Assembly (NCBI GenBank): GCA_965116465.1 | Contig: OZ220687.1 | Span: 2,108,001 to 2,172,000, forward strand | DNA length: 64,000 nucleotides | Direction: 5' to 3' | DNA from: VXNF01 sp965116465 | GTDB taxonomy: Bacteria; Actinomycetota; Acidimicrobiia; Acidimicrobiales; CATQHL01 | Shown: positions 16,264 to 24,626 of the stretch, piece after piece | Layout of the letters: the number at the start of each line of letters is the position of its first letter | Numbering within the stretch: position 1 is the first letter of the stretch | Notes under the pieces: generated by a model | The model's database searches: none | The model's input: only the letters and a program-made list of their open reading frames with translations | Told to the model about the DNA's origin: nothing | Made by a program: the position numbers and the translations under genes

Positions 16264-17028
16264 ATGATTGCGGCCACTGGTATCGACCTGCGGCTCGGCG
16301 CAAGCGACGTCCTGTCCGGGGCGCAGCTGTGCACGCGCCCCAGACAGGTCGTCGGCCTCATCGGGCCCAACGGCAGCGGCAAGTCATCGCTGCTGCGCTG
16401 CCTGTACGGGATGCTTCGCCCGCACAGAGGTGCCGTTCTCATCGACGACACGGCGATCGAGTCGATGTCGCAACGCTCGATTGCACGTGCGATCGCGGTC
16501 GTGGCCCAAGACGCCTCTGCCAACGGGATCGACATCACGGTCGGCGAGTTCGTGCTGCTGGGTCGCCACGTTCATCGTGGCGACCATCAGGGCTTCACCG
16601 ACGACGACCGCACAGTCGCTCTCGACGGACTGGAACTGGTGGACCTGTCGGGGTTCGCCGAGCGGAATCTCCACGAGCTGTCAGGCGGAGAACGTCAGCG
16701 GGTGATGATCGCCCGGTGCATCGCTCAACAGAGCCCGGTCATCCTGCTCGACGAGCCCACCAATCACCTGGATGTCCGCTATCAGCATGAGGTGCTCACG
16801 CTGGTTCGGCAGCTCGAGAACGACACCATCGTGGTGCTCCACGACCTCAACCTCGCCAGCCGCTACTGCGACCATCTCGCGCTCCTCGACCGAGGCAGGG
16901 TCGTGCATCAGGGTCAGCCCGACGATGTTCTGCGAAGCGATGTGCTCGAACCGGTCTACGGCATCGAGGTGCGACGACTTGCGGATGGGCAGCACCCCTA
17001 CCTCGCGTTCGGTTCCCTCACGCGGTGA
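16264..17028 (+). CDS. ABC transporter ATPase (FecE/FepC/BtuD type)
   Basis: A 254-residue ATPase with Walker A GPNGSGKSS (about 37-45), Q-loop VVAQDAS, signature LSGGERQR, Walker B VILLDEP followed by TNHLD, and H-loop VVLHDLN. It completes the importer with the two genes upstream and begins 7 bases after the lipoprotein gene. All catalytic motifs are intact. Confidence 0.93.
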   Translation: MIAATGIDLRLGASDVLSGAQLCTRPRQVVGLIGPNGSGKSSLLRCLYGMLRPHRGAVLIDDTAIESMSQRSIARAIAVVAQDASANGIDITVGEFVLLGRHVHRGDHQGFTDDDRTVALDGLELVDLSGFAERNLHELSGGERQRVMIARCIAQQSPVILLDEPTNHLDVRYQHEVLTLVRQLENDTIVVLHDLNLASRYCDHLALLDRGRVVHQGQPDDVLRSDVLEPVYGIEVRRLADGQHPYLAFGSLTR

Positions 17029-17125
17029 TCGGCAGCGAGCGATGACCGAGGCGCCGTGCGCCATCGGCGCCGGCGCCCTGCAGCCGCCGCCCCGGGTTCT
17101 TCAGTCGAGGGTCTTCGTTCGGCGA

Positions 17126-17569
17126 TCAGAGGCAGTCGGGGCAGGTGCCGAACACGTCTAGCCGGTGGGTGCTCGGCTGGAACCCGCTCGTGCCCAACGC
17201 CGTGTCGAGTGATGTCTCGAGGCTGCGCTCGGCCGCGGCCGGCATGAAGAAATCGTCAACGGTGCCGCACACGGTGCAGATGGTGTGGTGGTGATGGCCG
17301 ATGATGTCCTCGGAGAACTCGTAGCGGGTCGGGTCATTCGCCCCGACGACTCGCCGCACGATTCCGACGCTCTCGAGGTCGGCCATATTGCGGTAGAGCG
17401 AGCTTTGCGTCAGGCCAGGACTCATCTCGAGCATCTCGGGGACGCTCGCCGGTCGACCGGCGCGAACGAGCAAATCCACGAGTTCTTGCCGGCCCTTGGT
17501 GTAGATCTGACCGGCTTCATGAAGGCGGGCCGACACCAAGTCGTGCGTTTCGACGGGTCGCAGGCCCAC
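17126..17569 (-). CDS. Fur-family metal-responsive repressor (Zur or Fur)
   Basis: A 147-residue winged-helix regulator. The recognition helix is QSSLYRNMADLESVGIV; metal sites are GHHHH (92-95) and two Cys pairs, C98xxC101 and C143xxC146, which form the structural zinc site. The GTG start is supported by AGGA about 8 bases upstream. It is convergent with the ABC ATPase gene and closes the metal cluster. The partner COG0523 gene makes Zur the better guess, but Fur cannot be excluded from sequence. Confidence 0.88.
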   Translation of the reverse strand: MGLRPVETHDLVSARLHEAGQIYTKGRQELVDLLVRAGRPASVPEMLEMSPGLTQSSLYRNMADLESVGIVRRVVGANDPTRYEFSEDIIGHHHHTICTVCGTVDDFFMPAAAERSLETSLDTALGTSGFQPSTHRLDVFGTCPDCL

Positions 17570-17757
17570 GACCAGATCCTACTGAACCGCTCCGGATTCT
17601 CAGTTCGACATGAAGTCTACACCGACGTCCTTACTGGTCGCGCCGAGGCCTGCTGACCTGCACTCCGGAAGTTGAACCTCCCGGGTATTGCGCAGACTCA
17701 GGTGGTCGGGCTTGACGTGGCCGCAGGGTTCATTGGCGCCGGGGGAGTTGTTCCGGG

Positions 17758-18030
17758 TCAGGCGGCTTGCCCAGGGGATTCGTCACCCGCCCGCTGATCC
17801 CCGGTCGCCGGGAAACCGATGGCGAGATGTCCCTCGATACGGGCCACGGCGATCCGCAGGTCCGTGATCTGCTCGAGCTTCTCGTCCTGTCGGTCCATCC
17901 GGGCTTCGTGGCGGTCGAAGCCCCGGCGCATCTCGCGGAGCAGGAACCCGAAGGCACCGAGAACGGCGCCGAGAGTGGTGGCGAGGATCGACACCCAGGC
18001 GATGGTGAACTCGAGTTGACTGATCTCCAT
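17758..18030 (-). CDS. Small membrane protein, cassette copy 3
   Basis: A 90-residue paralogue of the 9564 and 10651 genes: membrane helix LEFTIAWVSILATTLGAVLG, basic juxtamembrane segment, a charged helix with RHEARMDRQDEKLEQ, then IAVARIEGHLAIGFP. This copy directly follows the molybdopterin oxidase gene on the same strand. That is probably the ancestral arrangement, because copy 1 carries a fragment of the oxidase gene with it. Confidence 0.75.
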   Translation of the reverse strand: MEISQLEFTIAWVSILATTLGAVLGAFGFLLREMRRGFDRHEARMDRQDEKLEQITDLRIAVARIEGHLAIGFPATGDQRAGDESPGQAA

Positions 18031-18049
18031 TGTGCTACTTGCCTCCCTG

Positions 18050-18101
18050 GGCGGGAATCCGCCGGATTACTTGTCTCAGGGGGAAGTTCCACTGGAGCGT
18101 A
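18050..18101 (-). promoter_or_regulatory. Conserved leader of cassette copy 3: hairpin and -10 box
   Basis: Sense order: TACGCT (18096-18101), CTTCCCCCTGA, inverted repeat GGCGG-ATTC-CCGCC (18050-18063), AGGGAGG. Stem bases differ from copy 1 on both arms, i.e. they have changed in a compensatory way. Confidence 0.6.
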
Positions 18102-18171
18102 GCACCGACGGCTGGAATCCACCGGCTGCGCAGAGTGACCGGCACCTCGGCGGGCCGGCCGCGGCCGGCCC

Positions 18172-20313
18172 TCAGACGACGGTGACGTCGATGGTGTGCC
18201 AGCCGGTTGCGCCGTCGGGTGCCGGTGGGCGGATCTCCGAGGTCTGGGTGTAGCCCGTCCCGTCGGTGGCGCGGCAGCGGATCTGGTAGCTGCCGGGGCG
18301 GGCGTCCCAGGCGTACACCCACTGGCGCCAGGAGTTGACCGACATGTTGTTGCTCAAGTCGGCGTTGACCCAGGGTCCGTTGCCGACCTGCACCTGGACC
18401 CCTTCGACGCTCTTCGTCGGCGCCCAGGCCACACCGGCGATGGCCACCCTGCCCGCCCGGACCCGTGCGCTGTTGCGAGGCACGTCGATGCGGGACTGCG
18501 TCTTGATGGGGCCGCGCTTGGCCCAACCCCGCGGCACCCAGTACGAGTCGAACCCCTCCCAGGTGGTGAGCCGGATCTCCTCCAGCCACTTGGTGGCCGA
18601 CACGTAGCCGTAGAGGCCGGCGATCACCAGCCGGACCGGGAACCCGTGCTCGCGGGGCAGCGGCTCGCCGTTCATGGCGACCGCCACCAGCGCCACGCGG
18701 CCGTCGAAGGCGTACTCGGTGGGGAAGCCGGAGTTCCAGTTGTCCACCGAGCGGCCGACGATCTGCGTGGCGCCGCGCTGGACGCCGGCCCGGTTCAGCA
18801 CGTCGGACAGCGGCACGCCACGCCAGACAGCGTTGTCGACGAGATTCCCGCCGACCCGGTTGGAGACGCAGCTGAGGGTCACCGGCGTTTCCACGAGTCC
18901 CATGTCGATGAGCTCGGCGAAAGTCATGGTGTAGGGGCGGTCCACCATCCCGGAGATGGACAATTCCCAACTGTTCACGTCGACCGACGGGACCACGATG
19001 GCGGTGTCGATGCGGTAGAAGTCCGAATTGGGCGTCACGATGGGCGAGATGCCGTTCACCGTGTTGTCGTAGTAGCCCGCCCGGTTGCGCTGTGGCGCCG
19101 GTGCCTGGGTCGTGGGCGGCGGAGGCGGTGGCGGTGCCTGGGTCGTAGGCGGCGCCGCAGCTTCGGTTGTTGACGGGGCGCTGCGCTCACCCGGGTCGAT
19201 GATCGGTTGGGCGCCTGCGCCGGGCTCGGGGGCTTGGGTGGTGCCGGGGGTGGCCCCCTCAGAGGTCGCGGCGGCGGGCTGCGTTGTCGGGACCGAGCCG
19301 TCTCCGCCGTCAGCGGGAGCCGGAGCGGCGACCTCGGTGCCGTCGGCGGCCACCGTCGTCGGGACGGTGTCCCCGGTGGCCGCGGTGGTCGGAGAGGTCC
19401 CGGCGACGGTGTCACCTGTGGGCGGCTCGCCGGGCGCCGGCTCGATGGTTTGGCCGCCCGGTCCGCTGGTCGGCTTGGTGGTGCCGGTGTCAGCCGGCGG
19501 GGGCGCGGCCCCGTTGCCGGCCACCGTGGTCGGGGTGGTGCCGCCGGCGATCGTTGTGGACGGCGGGGCGGCGGTCCCACCGACGTCGGTTCTTACCTCC
19601 GCCGCGTCGAGCAGGTCCGCCACGCTGGCCCGGCCCGCCTCCACGTCACCGCTGCGGCCGGCCAGGTAGCGACCCACGCCGCTGGCCGCCAGGGCGCCCA
19701 CTGCGGTGGCACCGGCGGCGGTGAGGAACCAGCGCCGTCCGGTCTCGTTCAGGTAGGGGTGGGGTTGGCGGGGCTTCACGTCGCCGGCGGCCGCCGGCGC
19801 GATCGGCGCGATCAGGCGCAGCATCCCCCACAGCGACCCGCCCCCGACCACGACCGCCAGGGCGGCGGTCAGCACAGCCATCGATGTCGAGGCGGTGGCG
19901 TTGACGTTGGCGGCCAGGCCTCCCAGGGTTCCGAAGGCGGCGAACACGACCAGGATCACCCAGCGACGGCGCCGGGCCGCGATGCCGGTGAGCACCCCCA
20001 GCACGAGCGTTGCCGCCAGCACGCCGTAGAACAGCAGCGGCTTCTGGGCCGAGCCGAAGGTGTCGATGCTCCAGCGGATGACGGCTCCCGGGACGAAGCG
20101 GCTGTCCACGATGGCGTCGGAGACCCCCAGCACCAGCGACGGCACCCGGTCGGTAATCCCCGAGATCAACTCGCCGACGGCGATCGCCGCGCCGGCGCTC
20201 AGCAGCCCTGCGAGCGCGGCCCACGGGACCGTCGAACCCGGCCGGGGCTTCAGACGAAGCCGGCGACTCCTGCCTGTGCCCGCTTCATGTTCGGGGGAGG
20301 GACCCGAGGCCAT
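18172..20313 (-). CDS. Membrane-anchored molybdopterin-dependent oxidoreductase (sulfite oxidase family)
   Basis: A 713-residue protein. Residues about 25-165 hold four or so membrane helices. A Tat-like GRRWFLTAAG with another hydrophobic segment follows, then a long Thr/Pro/Ala linker (about 240-390), then the Mo-pterin domain with the conserved Mo-ligand Cys482 (VTLSCVSN), and the C-terminal Ig-like dimerisation domain. This layout matches actinobacterial periplasmic sulfite-oxidase-like enzymes. Start MASGPS is preferred (GAGAGGCGG upstream); an in-frame ATG at 20388 exists. Its last 66 bases are duplicated at 9975. Physiological substrate unknown. Confidence 0.88.
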   Translation of the reverse strand: MASGPSPEHEAGTGRSRRLRLKPRPGSTVPWAALAGLLSAGAAIAVGELISGITDRVPSLVLGVSDAIVDSRFVPGAVIRWSIDTFGSAQKPLLFYGVLAATLVLGVLTGIAARRRRWVILVVFAAFGTLGGLAANVNATASTSMAVLTAALAVVVGGGSLWGMLRLIAPIAPAAAGDVKPRQPHPYLNETGRRWFLTAAGATAVGALAASGVGRYLAGRSGDVEAGRASVADLLDAAEVRTDVGGTAAPPSTTIAGGTTPTTVAGNGAAPPPADTGTTKPTSGPGGQTIEPAPGEPPTGDTVAGTSPTTAATGDTVPTTVAADGTEVAAPAPADGGDGSVPTTQPAAATSEGATPGTTQAPEPGAGAQPIIDPGERSAPSTTEAAAPPTTQAPPPPPPPTTQAPAPQRNRAGYYDNTVNGISPIVTPNSDFYRIDTAIVVPSVDVNSWELSISGMVDRPYTMTFAELIDMGLVETPVTLSCVSNRVGGNLVDNAVWRGVPLSDVLNRAGVQRGATQIVGRSVDNWNSGFPTEYAFDGRVALVAVAMNGEPLPREHGFPVRLVIAGLYGYVSATKWLEEIRLTTWEGFDSYWVPRGWAKRGPIKTQSRIDVPRNSARVRAGRVAIAGVAWAPTKSVEGVQVQVGNGPWVNADLSNNMSVNSWRQWVYAWDARPGSYQIRCRATDGTGYTQTSEIRPPAPDGATGWHTIDVTVV

Positions 20314-20470
20314 GGTGCCGCCTCTCACGTTGGGTTGGTCGTCGCCTCCTAGTCTGGCAGGGAAGGGTCCGCGAAAGTACGCAGACATCTTTGGATTTTC
20401 CGCGCCGAAAGGAGCAAGACCCTTTGGTAGTGCACAGTGGGGACACTCCGGGTGCCGCTGTGAGTGAGGG

Positions 20471-21550
20471 GTGCCGGCGACCGTGAGCGAAGCCGCCGCG
20501 GCGGGCCTCGAACGCTACGGCTGGGACCGCGAGTGGCAGCGGGTGCGGGATCGAATCGACCTGCCGGATTCCCGGGTGGGTCGTGTGGGGACCGTCGGCC
20601 GGGGCCACAGCGTGGTGCTGGGTGCGGGCGATGAGGTGATCGCCGCCTCGGACTCGCAGCGGTCGCAGGCCGCGGTGTCGCCCACGACGGGCGACTGGGT
20701 GCTGTTCAGCAAGGATCCGGGCGAGGGTGCGGTCATCGACGTGGTGCTGGAGCGGCGCACCGCCATTACCCGTCGTGACCCGGCGATCACCGTGACCAAG
20801 CAGACACTGGCCGCCAACGTGGATGTCGTGGGGATCCTGGTTGGACTGGACCTGCCGCCGAATGAGGCCCGGATCGAGCGGTTCCTGGTACTCGCGGCCG
20901 ACAGCGGTGCCGAGCCCGTGATCGTGCTCAGCAAGGGCGACCTGCTCGACGGGTCCGGCCGGCTGCGGGTCCGCCGCGAGGTGGCATCGGTGGCGCCCGG
21001 AATCGACATTCTCGAGACGAGTGCCACCGAGGGCTGGGGACTCGAGGACCTGCGTTCGGCGATGGCGCCGCACCGGACCTTCGTGGCGCTGGGGCCGTCC
21101 GGCGTGGGGAAGTCGACCCTGCTGAACGCGCTGGTCGGCGCGCCGGTGCTGGCCGTCGCCGAGGTGCGTGATGCCGACCGCGCCGGCCGGCACACCACGG
21201 TGCGCCGCGAGCTCGTGCTGATGCCCAGCGGGGGTGTGCTCATCGACACGCCCGGCCTGCGAGCGGTGAGCCTGTGGGAGGCCGACCTGGCCCTGGACGA
21301 GGTGTTCTCCGACATCGCCGGCCGTGCCGGCGATTGCCGGTTCCGGGACTGCACCCACCGCAGCGAGCCGGGATGCGCCGTCCAGCAGGCTGTGCGCGCC
21401 GGCGAGGTGGATGCTGCCCGGCTCGAGCGCTACCAGCAGCTGTGGGACGAGTTGGCGCAGCAGTCCGAGGCTCGCGCCGAGCGGCTGCGGCTGCAGTCAC
21501 GCGGCCGGCGCGGCGTCAAGCGTCGCCGGAGGGTGCGGCGACGCTCCTAG
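20471..21550 (+). CDS. rsgA: Ribosome small subunit-dependent GTPase A
   Basis: A 359-residue circularly permuted GTPase that assists late 30S assembly. Order: OB-like N-domain, G4-type SKGD, G1 GPSGVGKS (208-215), G3 DTPG, then the C-terminal zinc knuckle CRFRDCTH...C and a basic tail. GTG 20471 is used; GTG 20483 has better spacing to GAGGGG and is a real alternative. Single-copy housekeeping function; no operon partner. Confidence 0.92.
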   Translation: MPATVSEAAAAGLERYGWDREWQRVRDRIDLPDSRVGRVGTVGRGHSVVLGAGDEVIAASDSQRSQAAVSPTTGDWVLFSKDPGEGAVIDVVLERRTAITRRDPAITVTKQTLAANVDVVGILVGLDLPPNEARIERFLVLAADSGAEPVIVLSKGDLLDGSGRLRVRREVASVAPGIDILETSATEGWGLEDLRSAMAPHRTFVALGPSGVGKSTLLNALVGAPVLAVAEVRDADRAGRHTTVRRELVLMPSGGVLIDTPGLRAVSLWEADLALDEVFSDIAGRAGDCRFRDCTHRSEPGCAVQQAVRAGEVDAARLERYQQLWDELAQQSEARAERLRLQSRGRRGVKRRRRVRRRS

Positions 21551-21588
21551 CCGGACCGAAACGGCAGGCGACGACGACCGGTGCGAAC

Positions 21589-22131
21589 TCAGTTGGAGCG
21601 GAGGTCGTCGGGATAGTTCTGGAACCAGGACACCTGGTCGGGCTGGCGCGCCAGCACCGAGCGCCAGAGTCCGCCGGGGTCGTCGGTGAGGACATCGCCG
21701 GGCTCAGGATCCACCACGAACCACGCACCTGCGGTGATCTCCCCGTCGAGTTGGTCGGCGTCCCAGCCGGAATAGCCGAAGAAGAGACGCAGTCCGGGCC
21801 TGCCGGCGAGTTGCTCGGCCCCCATGGACAGGTCCACGCTGCCGACGTCGCCGAGGATGCGCTTCCAGCCCGACTCCGCGCAGCCGGGCCACTCGCGCGA
21901 CAGCCCGATGAGGCTCTCGGGCGACACCGGCCCGCCGGAGAACAGCACGCCCGGCACGTCCTCCCAGCCGGTGAGCAACTCCGAGATCACCAGTGAGGAC
22001 GGACGGTTGAGCACAATGCCCACGGCGCCCTCGGCGGTGTGCTCCAGCAGCAGCACCACGGTGTGGTCGAAGTTGCCGTCGCCGATGAGCGGGGTGGCCA
22101 CCAGCAGCTTGCGGGGGTGGAACTCGCTCAC
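21589..22131 (-). CDS. UPF0301 / AlgH (YqgE) family protein
   Basis: A 180-residue member of the YqgE family, with family strings LLVATPLIGDGNF, GIVLNRPS, FSGGPV and FFGYSGWDADQLDGEI. Length and start (MSEFHPRKLL) are normal. The molecular function of the family is not established. It is convergent with rsgA and lies upstream of no clear partner. Confidence 0.9.
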   Translation of the reverse strand: MSEFHPRKLLVATPLIGDGNFDHTVVLLLEHTAEGAVGIVLNRPSSLVISELLTGWEDVPGVLFSGGPVSPESLIGLSREWPGCAESGWKRILGDVGSVDLSMGAEQLAGRPGLRLFFGYSGWDADQLDGEITAGAWFVVDPEPGDVLTDDPGGLWRSVLARQPDQVSWFQNYPDDLRSN

Positions 22132-22198
22132 GGCGCAGCGCGGGGGCCTGCGTCGGCCGGTGGCTTCAGCGGGACGCCGCCGCAGCGGGGCCCGGCGC

Positions 22199-23338
22199 CT
22201 ACAGGCGGGACACGATGTGGTCTACACATGCGCAGAGAGCGGCCACGTCGCCGGGCGGGATGGCGGGGAACAGCGAGATGCGGAGCTGGTTGCGGCCGAG
22301 CGCCCGGTAGGACTCGGTGTCGACGATGCCGTTGGCCCGCAGCTCGGTGGCGATCCGGCCGGCATCGGCGATGTCGGCGTCGATGTCGATGGTGGCCACC
22401 ACGTGGCTGCGCTTGTCCACGTCGGTCACGAACGGTTCGGCGTAGTCCGATGCCTCGGCCCAGCTGTAGATGGTCTCGGCGGAGGCGTCGCAGCGGCCCG
22501 CGGCCCACTCCAGGCCGCCGTGTGCGCACATCCACTCCACGGTTTTGAGCGTGAGGAACACCGTGGCCAGCGCGGGCGTGTTGTAGGTCTGGTTGGCGGC
22601 GGAGTTTTTCACCGCCAGGGGCAGGCTCAGCGTGGGCGGGCACCAGTGCCCGCTGTCGCCGATCTCGGCGATGCGCTCCAGCGCCGCGGGGGAGCAGCAC
22701 GCCACCCACAGCCCGCCGTCGGCGGCGAAGCACTTCTGCGGCGAGAAGTAGTACATGTCCACCTCGGCCGGGTCCCAGCGGAGGCCGCCCGCCCCCGAGG
22801 TTGCGTCCACGGCCACCAGCCCGTCTTCGGGGCCGACGCCCACCGGTCGTCGCAGGTCCATCCGGACGCCGGTGGAGGTCTCGTTGTGGGTCAGCGCGTA
22901 GACGTCGACATCGGCCGGGACCGGGTCCGGGTGGGTGCCGAAGGGGGTCTCGATGATCTGCGGCTCCTCGAGGTGCGGCACGGCCTGCACCGCCCGGGCG
23001 AACTTGGCCGAGAACTCTCCGAAGGCCAGGTGCTGGCTCCGGCGGCGGATCAGCCCGAAGCCGAGGCAGTCCCAGAGGCCGGTGGCCCCGCCGTTGCCGA
23101 GCACCACCTCCCAGTCCTCCGGCAGCGAGAAGAGTTCGGCGAACCCCGCCTGCAGCCGGGCGACGACGCTGCGCACGCCGGTGCGGCGGTGGCTGGTGCC
23201 CAGGTAGCCGTCGGCCGCATCGGCGAGGGCCAACACGGACTCGTGGGGGACCCGCGACGGCCCGCTGCCGAAGCGACCGTCGCTCGGACGTATCCCGTCG
23301 GGAAGGACGATGCGATCAGTGGCGCCGTCGCCGGTCAT
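22199..23338 (-). CDS. serC: Phosphoserine aminotransferase (actinobacterial type)
   Basis: A 379-residue PLP enzyme of serine synthesis. It opens with RPSDGRFGSGPSRVP, typical of the actinobacterial SerC group, and has the Schiff-base lysine in YYFSPQKCFA and the catalytic-pocket HNETSTG. ATG 23338 is chosen; the frame continues upstream over the divergent aminotransferase start without homology. The partner enzyme SerA is encoded at 29616. Confidence 0.9.
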   Translation of the reverse strand: MTGDGATDRIVLPDGIRPSDGRFGSGPSRVPHESVLALADAADGYLGTSHRRTGVRSVVARLQAGFAELFSLPEDWEVVLGNGGATGLWDCLGFGLIRRRSQHLAFGEFSAKFARAVQAVPHLEEPQIIETPFGTHPDPVPADVDVYALTHNETSTGVRMDLRRPVGVGPEDGLVAVDATSGAGGLRWDPAEVDMYYFSPQKCFAADGGLWVACCSPAALERIAEIGDSGHWCPPTLSLPLAVKNSAANQTYNTPALATVFLTLKTVEWMCAHGGLEWAAGRCDASAETIYSWAEASDYAEPFVTDVDKRSHVVATIDIDADIADAGRIATELRANGIVDTESYRALGRNQLRISLFPAIPPGDVAALCACVDHIVSRL

Positions 23339-23369
23339 TTTTGCGCCGCCGGGATGCCAGACTGCACCC

Positions 23370-24608
23370 GTGAGTTCCCCGTCATCATCCTCATCGCCTC
23401 CCGATCGGTCCGCCTCATTATTAGCGGTGTCGCGGGCGGTGGCGGCGATCACCCCGTCGGCCACCGTCGCCACCGACGCCAAGGCCAAGGCGCTGCGGGC
23501 CGCCGGGGAGCCGGTCATCGGCTTCGGGGCCGGCGAGCCCGACTTCCCGACGCCTCCACACATCGTCGAAGCCGCGGTGCAGGCCTGCCAGGACCAGCGG
23601 AACCATCGTTACAGCCCCGCACCCGGGCTCCCGGAGCTGCGCGAGGCGGTCGCCGCCAAGACGCTGCGGGACTCCGGCCTGGAAGTGTCGCCGCAGCAGG
23701 TGATCGTCACCGCCGGCGGCAAGCACGCCGTCTACAACGCCCTGCTGACCCTGTTGGATCCCGGCGACGAGGTGATCCTTCCCGCCCCCTACTGGACCAC
23801 CTATCCCGAGCCGGTGGCGATGGTCGGGGCACGGCCTGTGGTTGTGCAGACCCATGTGGACAGCGGCTATCGCGTCACGGTCGAGCAGTTGGAGGCGGCG
23901 CGGACGCCCCGCACGAAGCTGCTCATCTTCGTGTCGCCGTCGAACCCCACCGGGAGCGTGTATCCGCCTGCTGAGATCGAGGCGATCGGCAACTGGGCGG
24001 CCACCCACGGCATCTGGGTGATGACCGACGAGATCTATGAACACCTCACCTACGACGATCACCGGCACGCCTCGCTTCCGGTCGTGGCGCCGGCGGCGGC
24101 GGAGCGCTGTGTGGTGATCAACGGGGTCGCCAAGACCTATGCCATGACCGGTTGGCGTGTCGGCTGGATCATCGCGCCCCAGCAGGTGGCCTCCGCGGCG
24201 GCCGCCCTGCAGTCCCACCAGACCTCCAACGTGTCGAACGTTTCCCAGCGTGCGGCGCTGGCCGCCGTCTCGGGACCGCTCGGCGCCGTGGTGGAGATGC
24301 GCCTGCAGTTCGACCGCCGTCGCCGCACCATGCACGGCATGCTCTCGCAGATCCCGGGGATCGACTGCCCGCTGCCTCAGGGCGCGTTCTATGCGTTCCC
24401 GTCGCTGGAGCAGGTGATGAAGCGGCCGATCGCCGGGCGCAAGGTGGACTCCAGCCTGGAACTGGCCGATCTGCTGCTGTCGGAGGCGAACGTGGCCGTG
24501 GTGGCGGGCGAGGCGTTCGGTGCGCCCGGCTGCGTGCGGCTGTCCTTCGCCCTCGCCGACGACGATTTGGCCGAGGGCGTGGGCCGCATCGTGGACTTCC
24601 TGTCCTAG
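23370..24608 (+). CDS. Class I pyridoxal-phosphate aminotransferase (aspartate aminotransferase-like)
   Basis: A 412-residue aminotransferase of the AspC/AspB I-gamma type. Motifs: FGAGEPDFPTP, the PLP-pocket TAGGKHAVYNAL, SPSNPTGSVY, DEIYEHLTYD and the Schiff-base lysine in GVAKTYAMTGWRVGW. GTG 23370 is the start best compatible with the divergent serC start 31 bases away. The Ser-rich N-terminus before LLAVSRAV may be partly untranslated. Confidence 0.9.
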   Translation: MSSPSSSSSPPDRSASLLAVSRAVAAITPSATVATDAKAKALRAAGEPVIGFGAGEPDFPTPPHIVEAAVQACQDQRNHRYSPAPGLPELREAVAAKTLRDSGLEVSPQQVIVTAGGKHAVYNALLTLLDPGDEVILPAPYWTTYPEPVAMVGARPVVVQTHVDSGYRVTVEQLEAARTPRTKLLIFVSPSNPTGSVYPPAEIEAIGNWAATHGIWVMTDEIYEHLTYDDHRHASLPVVAPAAAERCVVINGVAKTYAMTGWRVGWIIAPQQVASAAAALQSHQTSNVSNVSQRAALAAVSGPLGAVVEMRLQFDRRRRTMHGMLSQIPGIDCPLPQGAFYAFPSLEQVMKRPIAGRKVDSSLELADLLLSEANVAVVAGEAFGAPGCVRLSFALADDDLAEGVGRIVDFLS

Positions 24609-24626
24609 CGGGCGGGGAGCGCGGCC

